Below, piece after piece: positions 36,802 through 44,970 of a DNA stretch of 64,000 nt. Within the stretch, counting starts at the first letter, position 1. Each line of letters opens with the position of its first letter. This DNA comes from an uncultured Verrucomicrobiales bacterium (GTDB lineage: Bacteria; Verrucomicrobiota; Verrucomicrobiia; Verrucomicrobiales; Akkermansiaceae): contig CAMQZC010000014.1 in assembly GCA_947039485.1 (NCBI GenBank), forward strand, positions 1 to 64,000, in the 5' to 3' direction. The notes beneath the pieces are model-generated. The model was given only the letters and a program-made list of their open reading frames with translations, made no database searches and was not told the DNA's origin. Position numbers and translations under genes: made by a program.

Positions 36802-38763
36802 TTAGTTTGATTTTTTTGCAAAGCTGCTGAATATGGGGCTCATGGGGGGTGCCCCAGCTTCTCGTATGTCTTTTTTATCCCCTAGCACGAGTTTCTGGGT
36901 GCTGGGGCTAAAGTACCAAAGAGCACGATCATCCTTGACTTCTCTGATAAAGTTGGCTTGCCCATCCGCTTGGATGTAGCCGACGTAGACGGGATCTGCG
37001 GATTGGCTTTGTAGGAGCTTCTCTTGGATTTCGCGGCTGTAGTTGCGGTCTTGGCGCTGCTCAAACCAGATGATAAATTGTGCCTCTGCTCGGCGGTGTC
37101 GTATGTCGTGCCTGAGCCAGCAGCCGCTGTGTAGATTGATGCCACAGGCATTCTCCAGTTGCTTGAGGCTGCGTGCATCAGATCGTAGACTGGGGCAGTA
37201 GGGGATGCCCATGCGGGCGGGCTGCTCATCGGCCTTCATGAGCTTGATGAGTTGCGCGTAGATGTAGGCTTTGGCAAGGGCGGGGCTGCGAGAATCGTTG
37301 TAATTGATGATGCGATTGAGTGCTTGGGGTAGGTAGCACTTGCGGTAGAATCGATCTCTTCTCAGCTCGCTGATGTCGATGAGGCGTCTGAGGTCGATGC
37401 AGGTGATGCGCATATGGGGGTCTGTGGGGATACGCTCCCAGGCTGCTTGATTGAGGGTGTAGTAGGGGGAGAGCTCCGTTTGCCTCAGCTGGATATAGTT
37501 TTGGCCTTTGGTGTCAGGATAGCTCTCGCTAATCCATATTTTGCGATGGATGGGGGAGTAGAGCTGATAGAGTGCTGTGTTGAGACATCGGTTGCTAAAG
37601 AGTTCCTCCATGAGTTCCACTTGCTTGATGCTGGCTGGATGTTGGCTGGAGAAGCTGGGCTCTCGCTTGGTGATGAGTTGCGTGAGCTGGGCTTGGAGTT
37701 GCTTGCTGCCACTGTTGATGGCGGCATAGATTTCATGGATGGCGGGGATTTTGCTGCGGAGCTCGGAGGCTTGGATGGCAGGTGGATAGCAATGCGCCTT
37801 GATGAGGCGCAGCTCATAGATGTAGTCTTTGTAATTTCTGCTCTCTTGGAGGTCTTGGTAGATGTTTTTGAGGCGCTGTAGCTCATTGAGGCTTCGGTTG
37901 AGCTGGGTGATGCGTTGGCGTGTCATTCTCATGCTGCTCTCGTTGAGTCCGTGCAGCTTTTTGGTGGAGATGAAGAAGTCGAGGCGCTCTTGGTGGATGT
38001 CTTTTTCCTGCTTGATGGCTAGCTCGTCCTGCTCAAATCCTTGACCTGACTGGTAGGGCGTAGGGGCTGTCTGGCGGATGCGTTCGATGAGCTTCTCTTT
38101 ATCTCGCTGGTTGTTGGATCGCTGCTCTTTTTGGTAGCGCTCCCACCGGTCGTAGTGGATTTGCCAGTGGGGCTTAGCCGCGGCATTCATGCGACGCAGG
38201 TGGCTAATTATGCTGCGCTGCTCGCTGTTGAGCTGACTGATTTCTAGCTTCTTTTTTTCGAGTGCTAGGAGTAGTTCTTGGCATTGGCTTAGCTTGCGGC
38301 TTTCCTTGTCAATGATGGCGCGAGATTTTTCCAGATACTGCTTGATATCTGGGTAGATAATTTTGTTGAAGAGGTTGTTGTGTCGCTCTACTGATTGGGT
38401 TAGTTTAGCTGGGTCAGCTTCATCAATAACATGGATGAAGTTGCTCTCAAGCCAGTCGCGACGACTGCTGATGCTGTAATAGATAAGTAGGCTGAAAATG
38501 ATGAGGCCGAGGCTACCTAGTAACATGAGGCTATGGCGATGATGCTTTCCTCGGTTGATGATCTCCTGTCGGAGTGCTTGTTTAAACTCCTCCATAGCCT
38601 CCATCTCGCTGGTCTCAGCGCTGAGACTTTTGTCTTTTTTGCAGGCTGCGAGTTGTCTCAGTAAGGCGGATATTCTTCTCCTACTGAGCAGCTCTAGGCT
38701 GTTGGGCTGCTTTTGTAGCAGCTCTATTTGTGCCATGAGCTCTCTGAAGTAGATTTTGCTCAT
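36802..38763 (-). CDS. Membrane-anchored coiled-coil protein of the GTPase cluster
   Basis: 653 residues. A short charged N-terminus (about 75 residues) is followed by one membrane segment at about 79-98 (LMLLGSLGLIIFSLLIYYSI). A long helical and probably coiled-coil region runs from about 110 to 330, rich in Glu, Gln, Lys, Arg and Leu. The C-terminal half has many Tyr, Trp and Arg residues and some Cys. There is no recognised catalytic motif. The N-terminus has no export signal, so it is most likely cytoplasmic with the rest outside, although the reverse is possible. Its ATG overlaps the stop of the GAP1-N2-like gene (shared ATGA), implying translational coupling and joint function. I do not recognise the family. 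Confidence 0.6.
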   Translation of the reverse strand: MSKIYFRELMAQIELLQKQPNSLELLSRRRISALLRQLAACKKDKSLSAETSEMEAMEEFKQALRQEIINRGKHHRHSLMLLGSLGLIIFSLLIYYSISSRRDWLESNFIHVIDEADPAKLTQSVERHNNLFNKIIYPDIKQYLEKSRAIIDKESRKLSQCQELLLALEKKKLEISQLNSEQRSIISHLRRMNAAAKPHWQIHYDRWERYQKEQRSNNQRDKEKLIERIRQTAPTPYQSGQGFEQDELAIKQEKDIHQERLDFFISTKKLHGLNESSMRMTRQRITQLNRSLNELQRLKNIYQDLQESRNYKDYIYELRLIKAHCYPPAIQASELRSKIPAIHEIYAAINSGSKQLQAQLTQLITKREPSFSSQHPASIKQVELMEELFSNRCLNTALYQLYSPIHRKIWISESYPDTKGQNYIQLRQTELSPYYTLNQAAWERIPTDPHMRITCIDLRRLIDISELRRDRFYRKCYLPQALNRIINYNDSRSPALAKAYIYAQLIKLMKADEQPARMGIPYCPSLRSDARSLKQLENACGINLHSGCWLRHDIRHRRAEAQFIIWFEQRQDRNYSREIQEKLLQSQSADPVYVGYIQADGQANFIREVKDDRALWYFSPSTQKLVLGDKKDIREAGAPPMSPIFSSFAKKSN

Positions 38764-41075
38764 GGTTGAGTGTAGGTCTCATTGAGTCTCAATTGGAAAT
38801 ACCAATGAAGGATGCCTCCCTGATATTTGACATGGCTGAGCTCTAGGACGAGATTTTTGGGGATTGGCTTTGTCTGCCAATAGTTGAAGGCCTGCTCGTA
38901 GTATTGCTCAAGGGCATTTTCGATGGCTTGGTTGATACGCTTCCTGATATGCTCGCGTATGGCTGGGTTTTGCAATTGATGCTTTATTTCGGCTCGTGCC
39001 TGATGGCTGATGTCAAGAACTGGGAGGGCATCAATGCAGAGATAGGGCTCGTTGATCAGGATTCGGTTGTATGCTTCGAGGAAACCGGGGTGGCGCAAGA
39101 GCTGGCAGTACTTTTGGACATGTGCATGAAGCTCCTTGGGGCTCACTTGCTCGTCCATGAGATGGAGTATGTGGAGCAGTTGGGCGAGCCTGCTCATGTG
39201 AGCGGGGTTATTGTAGGACTGCCCAAAGATGCTCAAGGCGCAGATGTCCTCAAATTGCTCATCGAGTAGGCGACCCGCATCAAAGAGGCGCGTGAGTGAT
39301 ATGTGATTAGCCTGTCCCATGGCTGTGGATGTCCAGACGAGGTCGCTAATCAGTGGGCTCTCACTCTGTGATGTGCTGTGAAGGATAACATTGCTTTTGA
39401 TGTCTTCTATCTGGGGGAGGTAGATGCTGTGGGGCCTTTGCAGGGGGATGTCGAGGTAGATGCTGCTCCCAATCTCCTCAATTTGAGTGCTCTTGCAGGG
39501 GCTCAGTGTGATGGCTGGATCAGATGTGTTATTGCAAATCTGGAGGTCGCCCTCCTGCAGCTTGATGTTGAGTTGGGGGCTGCTGATGCTGCTGATGCGC
39601 CCGGGTTGGCTGATGAGTTTGAGCTTGTATAGCGGGATGAAGAGGTAGTTGAGGTTGTGATTATGACTCTTGATTCGGAGAAAGACGTCTTGTTGATTGC
39701 TCTGGATGCTGTGGAATCGCTTGTTGAGCTTGAGACTGAGCTCCTCCACCTGCGTGCCATCACTGTCTTGGTGGATGGCGATGCGGTATCCTCCCCTAGA
39801 GGTGGGGTAGATGTAGGAGAAATAATGGCCCTCATGCAGTTTGTAAACGCGGCTTGGATTTCCGTTAGTTGGGGTGATGCTAATCTCACCGTTGCGGCAG
39901 TAGATAGCTCCTGATGTGAGTGCTTGCCTGAGCTCCAGAGGGGCAGGATTGCCTTGGACTACAAGTTTGAGCTTGTCCTTGATGGGAATGACTATCTGAG
40001 GGAGGCTCTTTGGGGGGGGCTGCACGCTAAGGATACGATCCTCTGAGAGTGGCTGGCTGAGCTGGACATACAGACCGAGCGCGATGCCGAGGATGATGAT
40101 GGCAACGCTGATGAATAACTTGGCGCTTCGGATGGTTTTAATGTTGCTGCGGCCTGCGCATGCACATTCAGTATAAATGCAATTGTCTGCGGGCTCGCGG
40201 TAGATGTAGGGCGGGGCATTGCTCTCTGGGGTGTAGAGTGACCGGGCTAGCTCAAGCCGCTGGGCTGCTGCGGGTTGCTCCGGATCCGGCTCAGGCTCAA
40301 GCATGCTGGGGGCTGCGATGCTGAGGCTCTGGTTGATGCGTAGAGTGGGGCGACCTGTACGACGAGCACGTGCTTCGAGTACGCCGCCCTCCCTGGCGGT
40401 GATGCGCTGTGTCTCGGCAAAGGTATTTTGCTTGTCGCCTGTGCTGGTAAAGGTTTTGCCCCAGCCGCTGTTGCTATCAAGGCTGTCACTCTCGTTAAAG
40501 AGCTGGATGATTTGCATACTATGCAAATCGTCCTCCAAGAGGATGAGGCAGTCATGCTCATAGGGCGGTGTGTTGAATGCCTGAGCGTTGGTTTTTTGCC
40601 CTGTGAGGCACTCCCACGCTGAGAGTTGCTCTGTGTCGGGGAGGGAGGCTGAGGTGAGGCGTGGCTCTTTGTTGATGTAGCAGGGCTTGCCATCCCATCG
40701 ACTCAGCCAAAAATCCTCACGAGCTAGCGCGAGGATGATGCCTGCGGGTGTGGGACGCATGGGTGCGCTTCGGAGTGATTGTACCTCCTGCTTGCTCAGG
40801 GCAAAGTGCTGTGCGATATGGCAGCGGCGCCCCGTATAGTCTGCGCCTGCATCTTGGATGCAGCTCAGTACATGGTAGGTCTCGTAGCCACAGTCAATGA
40901 TATGATAGCTATATTGGGGGCCTTTGATGCAGTGTTCGTCCTTGAATCCGCTGATGGCAACGAGCTTTCGCGCCAGTGGCGCGCGCATACTCTCACTACG
41001 TGCAACGACCCCATAACCGGAGAGACCCGGTTCGAGGAGTTGTGACGCACTGGTGTAGATGAGCTGGAGCGACAT
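38760..41075 (-). CDS. GAP1-N2-like membrane protein, partner of the P-loop protein
   Basis: 771 residues from the ATG at 41075 (MSLQLIYTSASQLLEPG); an upstream in-frame TTG at 41087 is possible but less natural. The first about 130 residues (GYGVVARS, then VLSCIQDAGADYTGRRCHIAQHF, then DFWLSRWDGKP) resemble, from recall, GAP1-N2, the N-terminal domain of GTPase-associated protein 1. A further stretch (GWGKTFTSTGD near residue 205) fits the same family. A membrane segment lies at about 320-339. The C-terminal about 430 residues are unrecognised and contain beta-rich stretches. In described systems GAP1 proteins are encoded next to a double GTPase, and the upstream neighbour here fits that role. 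Confidence 0.65.
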   Translation of the reverse strand: MSLQLIYTSASQLLEPGLSGYGVVARSESMRAPLARKLVAISGFKDEHCIKGPQYSYHIIDCGYETYHVLSCIQDAGADYTGRRCHIAQHFALSKQEVQSLRSAPMRPTPAGIILALAREDFWLSRWDGKPCYINKEPRLTSASLPDTEQLSAWECLTGQKTNAQAFNTPPYEHDCLILLEDDLHSMQIIQLFNESDSLDSNSGWGKTFTSTGDKQNTFAETQRITAREGGVLEARARRTGRPTLRINQSLSIAAPSMLEPEPDPEQPAAAQRLELARSLYTPESNAPPYIYREPADNCIYTECACAGRSNIKTIRSAKLFISVAIIILGIALGLYVQLSQPLSEDRILSVQPPPKSLPQIVIPIKDKLKLVVQGNPAPLELRQALTSGAIYCRNGEISITPTNGNPSRVYKLHEGHYFSYIYPTSRGGYRIAIHQDSDGTQVEELSLKLNKRFHSIQSNQQDVFLRIKSHNHNLNYLFIPLYKLKLISQPGRISSISSPQLNIKLQEGDLQICNNTSDPAITLSPCKSTQIEEIGSSIYLDIPLQRPHSIYLPQIEDIKSNVILHSTSQSESPLISDLVWTSTAMGQANHISLTRLFDAGRLLDEQFEDICALSIFGQSYNNPAHMSRLAQLLHILHLMDEQVSPKELHAHVQKYCQLLRHPGFLEAYNRILINEPYLCIDALPVLDISHQARAEIKHQLQNPAIREHIRKRINQAIENALEQYYEQAFNYWQTKPIPKNLVLELSHVKYQGGILHWYFQLRLNETYTQP

Positions 41076-41110
41076 AAGGACAAGCAATAGGGGCTGCTAC
41101 GTCAAAAATG

Positions 41111-42847
41111 TTATTTTTGGGAGCGAGGCAGTAATGATGGCTCAGCGCAGCTCAGCGCCCAGAGCATGGGGTCAATAACTCGCAGTGGTTGCAGCTCCGC
41201 GGTGTCGGGTGCAATGAGGGTGCTGCCAGTCATCTCATCGGTGAACTCCACAGGGGAACTGCCAAAGGAGGATGAGGCAAAGTAGCGCACATTTTGCGAA
41301 ATAGCCTCTGCATTGGTGCAGATATAGGGGCTGATGTTAAAGAGAAATTTTCTAAGGCGTGCCGAGTTGGCGTTGACGTTCTCTGGCAGATACATGCCAT
41401 TGCGCACCACGGGCAGTAGCGGCTCAGCTCCAAGCAGGTGCTGCCATGTATCGCATTTGCCAATGATGAGTGCAAAGGGGATGTCGATTTTTTGGCCGGG
41501 GGGGACGTTGAGACGTGTACGCAGGCGCATCTCTGTCTCCGCAAGGAGCAGACCCTGCCTACCTGGGGGGTAGAGGTTGCGCTTGAGCTGGGGGTCACTG
41601 TTGCCCTGAAGTAATCCGCGGAAGCCAGGATTGGTCGTCGGGTCAAAGAGATAGAGGATGGAGGAGGAGATTGAGAGATGCTCAGCTGCGGGGTTGTCCT
41701 CTCCAGTGCTGCTAGGCTCGTAGTTCTCACCTGCATTATCATAGACGACAATGGAGTAGGTCTCAGGCCCCTTGTTGAGGTTGTAGATGAAGGGGCGGGG
41801 CATGTTGGAGAAATGCCCATGCCTCCAAACGCGCTGGTAGAGGTTGCCCTCAAGGCGCGTCTTGTCCAGATAGGCCTCCTGGGGTGTCTGTGCACTAAAG
41901 AGGCGCAGGCTCATGTCATTGAGCGAGGCATTACGCGCAGGGGATGAGTCGCGGAAGGGGATGTTGAAGTCGCGGGGCATCTCGCGTGTCATCTCATGGA
42001 CGAGGGATGCGAGATAATAGGTCTTGCCCGCGGCTGGCACGCCAACTAGCGAGAAGATGTGTTGCTTGGTGTTGCCAAAGAAGGGGGGGAGCTTGTGGTG
42101 GCAGAGGGGGCAGGCATACTCGACGCAGGGAGATCCCTTGCTGTCGATAGGTAGACCCTGATTTGAGTATTTCTCGGGAGTGAATCGCAGCTGCTCATCT
42201 TCACCGACGAGGTCATCGCCGCAGAGGTCAGGATGCGTGGCTACGGCTAAGGCGCTGCCACAGTTGAACTCCTTCCAGCAGGAAGGGCAACGATAGAGAG
42301 TGTTCTCCAATTGAGTTTCAGTGACGGCCTCTTCCTTGGGTTGCGTTGCGAGGAATGCGGCAACCTCCAGCGCATCGCTGAGGTAAAAGGCGCTGTTGTT
42401 GAGACCTTGGAAGGTGGCGAGAGCATCCATGGGCATGCCGTGGCTAGCCTTCTCGAGCTCAAGCAGGGCGAGGGGGCCTCTCCACTTACCCGTGCTCTTG
42501 TCGTGCAGGTACCAGACATCGGGGTTGTAGTTGCTAAAGTCGGGTCGCTTGGCTTCCTCTCCGTACCAGAAGACGAGGCAGGCGCCTGAGATAACCATGA
42601 GGTAGAATGTCTCGGGGTGGATGATGCTATCGGTCTTGAGTCGGGTACCGTTGAGTGAGTAGTCTTGGATCTTTCCGTGGGGAAAAAACCGACAGATGGC
42701 GTCACGCTGTGCAAAGGAACCACCGTTTTCTGCCTGCATCGCCACGCGGAAGGTGTTGTTCTCGCCTTTTCCGATGGTCATAAAGTAGCCGTCAGAAACA
42801 CGTAGTTTCTTTAACAGGCAGTCGTATACATATAGTTGGTGATTCAT
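41111..42847 (-). CDS. FHA-like/GYF2-like/zinc-ribbon P-loop GTPase-like protein
   Basis: 578 residues in an unusual order of domains. Residues 1-100 look like an FHA domain (GKGENNTFR, SLNGTRL), which would bind phosphothreonine peptides. Residues 108-167 (VWYLHDKSTGKWRGPLALLEL) look like a GYF2 domain. Zinc-binding pairs follow at CPSC (187-190) and CPLC (246-249). A P-loop domain begins IFSLVGVPAAGKTYYLASL (Walker A about 269-277) and continues to the C-terminus with IVVYDNAGENYEP and ALIIGKCDTW, where KCD may be the guanine-specificity motif. This suggests a DO-GTPase2-like NTPase. It is the first gene of the cluster, behind a near-consensus promoter, followed by the GAP1-N2-like and coiled-coil membrane genes. 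Confidence 0.7.
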   Translation of the reverse strand: MNHQLYVYDCLLKKLRVSDGYFMTIGKGENNTFRVAMQAENGGSFAQRDAICRFFPHGKIQDYSLNGTRLKTDSIIHPETFYLMVISGACLVFWYGEEAKRPDFSNYNPDVWYLHDKSTGKWRGPLALLELEKASHGMPMDALATFQGLNNSAFYLSDALEVAAFLATQPKEEAVTETQLENTLYRCPSCWKEFNCGSALAVATHPDLCGDDLVGEDEQLRFTPEKYSNQGLPIDSKGSPCVEYACPLCHHKLPPFFGNTKQHIFSLVGVPAAGKTYYLASLVHEMTREMPRDFNIPFRDSSPARNASLNDMSLRLFSAQTPQEAYLDKTRLEGNLYQRVWRHGHFSNMPRPFIYNLNKGPETYSIVVYDNAGENYEPSSTGEDNPAAEHLSISSSILYLFDPTTNPGFRGLLQGNSDPQLKRNLYPPGRQGLLLAETEMRLRTRLNVPPGQKIDIPFALIIGKCDTWQHLLGAEPLLPVVRNGMYLPENVNANSARLRKFLFNISPYICTNAEAISQNVRYFASSSFGSSPVEFTDEMTGSTLIAPDTAELQPLRVIDPMLWALSCAEPSLLPRSQK

Positions 42848-42884
42848 TCCGTGTCGGATATTCCTTTCTTAATTAAGATGCGCC

Positions 42885-42913
42885 ATTATAGTGACTCAAT
42901 CGCGTAAAGTCAA
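42885..42913 (-). promoter_or_regulatory. Strong predicted promoter of the GTPase/GAP1-like cluster
   Basis: Minus strand: TTGACT (42913-42908), exactly 17 bases, TATAAT (42890-42885). It is among the best consensus matches in the window. Leader to the ATG at 42847 is about 31 bases and contains AAGGA upstream of the start. Confidence 0.75.
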
Positions 42914-43013
42914 GTTAATGAGCGAAAAATATACTTTGCTGACGCAGGCTCGAGTGGTGTCTGATTGGATAGAATTTGCTGCACTTTGATGCAATTTGGA
43001 TGGGCGAATTTGC

Positions 43014-43043
43014 TTGACAGAATGAGCCTTGATAAGAGATAAT
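43014..43043 (+). promoter_or_regulatory. Predicted promoter of def
   Basis: TTGACA (43014-43019), 18 bases, GATAAT (43038-43043). It is divergent from the cluster promoter about 100 bases away, and the leader to the def ATG is about 46 bases. Confidence 0.65.
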
Positions 43044-43095
43044 CTAGCGCGCAGCACTAAGGCTGCTATTTACCCATCCCCCCCCTTTTTTTATT

Positions 43096-43665
43096 ATGCT
43101 CCTTTCCATTAAACAGTACGGTGATGCTGTGCTTCGCGCCAAAAGTGCTCCAGTCCAACAGCCTTATGACGAGCATGAGTCACTTGTTCAAAATATGATC
43201 GAGACCATGTATGCTGCAGAAGGTATAGGTCTTGCTGCACCTCAGATTGGGCTCAATATACGATTGGTCGTTATTGATATTCCTAAAGATGAGGCGGATG
43301 AGGCTGGTGAGTCAGAGCCAGAGGAGATGATCAGTGTTAATGGGGAGCAGATGCCTCTCTCTAGCATTATGCCCTTGGTGTTTGTCAATCCTGAGCTTGA
43401 GCCCTATGGTAAGCAGGGCCTCTTTATGGAGGGCTGCCTGAGTGTGCATGAGCTTCGCTCCAATGTGGCGCGCCCGCTGCATCTGCGCGCCAAGCTCACC
43501 AAGCTTGACGGCACTGTGTTGGAGATTGACTGTGGCGGTATCTTGGCTCGCTGCCTTCAGCATGAGGTGGACCACCTCGATGGCTTCCTCTTCACTGATC
43601 GCGTTTCCTCTGCTGGCAAATTGACGCTGGCAAAGAAGCTCAAGCGCCTTATGGAATACCGCTAA
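43096..43665 (+). CDS. def: Peptide deformylase
   Basis: A 189-residue metalloenzyme that removes the formyl group from new polypeptides. All three motifs are intact: GIGLAAPQ (43-50), EGCLS with metal ligand Cys114, and HEVDHLDG with metal ligands His156 and His160 and catalytic Glu157. An acidic insertion of about 28 residues (about 64-92, rich in Glu, Asp and Met) separates the second strand from the following one and is longer than in typical enzymes. The 3' end overlaps the convergent phytoene/squalene synthase gene by 4 bases. Confidence 0.96.
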   Translation: MLLSIKQYGDAVLRAKSAPVQQPYDEHESLVQNMIETMYAAEGIGLAAPQIGLNIRLVVIDIPKDEADEAGESEPEEMISVNGEQMPLSSIMPLVFVNPELEPYGKQGLFMEGCLSVHELRSNVARPLHLRAKLTKLDGTVLEIDCGGILARCLQHEVDHLDGFLFTDRVSSAGKLTLAKKLKRLMEYR

Positions 43666-44618
43666 GCGCGCTTGGCGCAGATGCTCATCAGGGCAGCTTG
43701 TAGCATGGTCAAGTAGACGCTGCTACGGGTGATTTTAAGCTTTTGCTTTGTGGCATCATTTGCCGCGAGGAGTCGGAGTGTCTTGAGCCCGAGTAGGGCA
43801 GGGAGCATGCTGCAAAATCGCAGTCGCATACTACGCAGCCGCTGGCTGTAGTCGATGCCATCGCTCAGGTAACGCTCAGCGCGCCGCATCCACTGCTGCG
43901 CGCTTTTGCTCTGGGCGAGGTACTGACGACCGCGCTGGCGATCCTCCTGCACATCACGTAGGATATTGACGAGCTGTAGTCCCTTGCCATAGCGGATACC
44001 AGCCTCGGTCATGAGATCTTGACGGGCAGGGGGGCAGAACTTCTCCCCGAGGCTCAGCAGCCCCAGCTCTGTCCAAAACTCACCGACGCAGCCCGCGACG
44101 CGATAGCAGTACTCATCGCTCTCTTGCTCCGAGGCAACGCAATGTTGAGTGGCAAAGTACTCCAAATCCCAGCATTGCCCCTCAATAATGGTGTTGAGCA
44201 CCTTGGCGATGAGCTCAATTTCAGCATCAGGTCGTGCGCGGAGGGCTTGGAGGCAGTCGGCAAAGCGTAGCAGCAGCTCGCGCTCATTGGGGTTCTCTTG
44301 GGCATCGGCTAGTTCTCCTGCGAGCTCGGCGATGCAGTGCTGTTGCTCCTCGGCACTGGCGCTGCTAGCGATGACTCGCTGCATGCTGCGCAGGCTCTTT
44401 AGGCGTGTGCTGGACTCGGCCATCGAGCTGTCGGCAACGCTGTCGCTCGCACGAGCGAGGAGGTAGCCAATGGAGATACCCTCCCGCATCTCCTTTGGCA
44501 AAAATACCATGCTCAGATAAAAGGAGCGCGATACTGATTTGAGCAGTTCACCGCAGGCTTCGAGAGGGGCTGTCTGAGTCATGAGGTCTATTATGAGCTC
44601 GCAAGCCTTATCAGGCAA
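43662..44618 (-). CDS. Squalene/phytoene synthase family protein
   Basis: A 318-residue trans-isoprenyl head-to-head synthase. The first metal-binding motif is DSVAD at residues 59-63 and the second is NILRDVQEDRQRGR near 212, both intact, with SRSFYLSMVFLPKEMREGI at the N-terminus and GKGLQL before the second motif. It joins two prenyl diphosphates, either farnesyl (squalene or hydroxysqualene, for hopanoids) or geranylgeranyl (phytoene, for carotenoids). Sequence alone does not separate them and no desaturase or cyclase gene is adjacent. It is convergent with def. Confidence 0.85.
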   Translation of the reverse strand: MPDKACELIIDLMTQTAPLEACGELLKSVSRSFYLSMVFLPKEMREGISIGYLLARASDSVADSSMAESSTRLKSLRSMQRVIASSASAEEQQHCIAELAGELADAQENPNERELLLRFADCLQALRARPDAEIELIAKVLNTIIEGQCWDLEYFATQHCVASEQESDEYCYRVAGCVGEFWTELGLLSLGEKFCPPARQDLMTEAGIRYGKGLQLVNILRDVQEDRQRGRQYLAQSKSAQQWMRRAERYLSDGIDYSQRLRSMRLRFCSMLPALLGLKTLRLLAANDATKQKLKITRSSVYLTMLQAALMSICAKRA

Positions 44619-44748
44619 GGGGAAAATGAAATTTAGGGCATATTTTGCCCATGTATACCCTAGCTGCAGGCGTGGGTTTGGGCTCGGTGCTGGCGATATT
44701 TTATTTTGACGGTACTAATAGAATGTTTTATTGTATTTTTGAGTAAAA

Positions 44749-44764
44749 ACACAATATGTAGTGG
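44749..44764. promoter_or_regulatory. Probable NrdR box
   Basis: ACACAATATGTAGTGG matches 14 of 16 positions of the NrdR consensus (ACACWATATWTWGTGT). NrdR represses ribonucleotide reductase genes when dATP is high. Boxes usually occur in pairs about 31 bases apart; only a weak second copy (10 of 16) is visible at 44718, 31 bases upstream. Confidence 0.6.
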
Positions 44765-44803
44765 TTTTGTGAATAAGCTTCGTCAACACATAGTAAAAAC
44801 ATT

Positions 44804-44832
44804 TTGACAGCGAGCGCGAATTAGGGTACATT
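44804..44832 (+). promoter_or_regulatory. Predicted promoter of nrdJ
   Basis: TTGACA (44804-44809), 17 bases, TACATT (44827-44832). The NrdR box lies about 40 bases upstream of the -35 element. Confidence 0.65.
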
Positions 44833-44970
44833 TCACTCCGCGCTTGAGCGAAAAGCAACTAGAAACTAGCCCCGATAGGTGCCAAGTATCTGATTCTAGC
44901 TCGATAGCAATCCCTTTTATCACGAAAACACCCATTAATCACATTTAATCACATTTAATTTAATTGAATC

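Larger units (their letters stand above)
44619..44970 (+). other. 352-base gap: nrdJ upstream region and leader
   Basis: No gene is seen. It contains the probable NrdR site, the promoter and a leader of about 132 bases. The leader holds ACTAG-rich complementary stretches near 44860-44910 that could fold, and three short ATTTAATCACATT-like repeats just before the ATG. I looked for a cobalamin riboswitch because the enzyme uses B12 and saw no B12-box sequence. Confidence 0.45.

Noticed and set aside
44833..44970. Cobalamin riboswitch before nrdJ
   Set aside because: An isolated AGGTGCC-like stretch was seen, but no B12 box or the other conserved segments.
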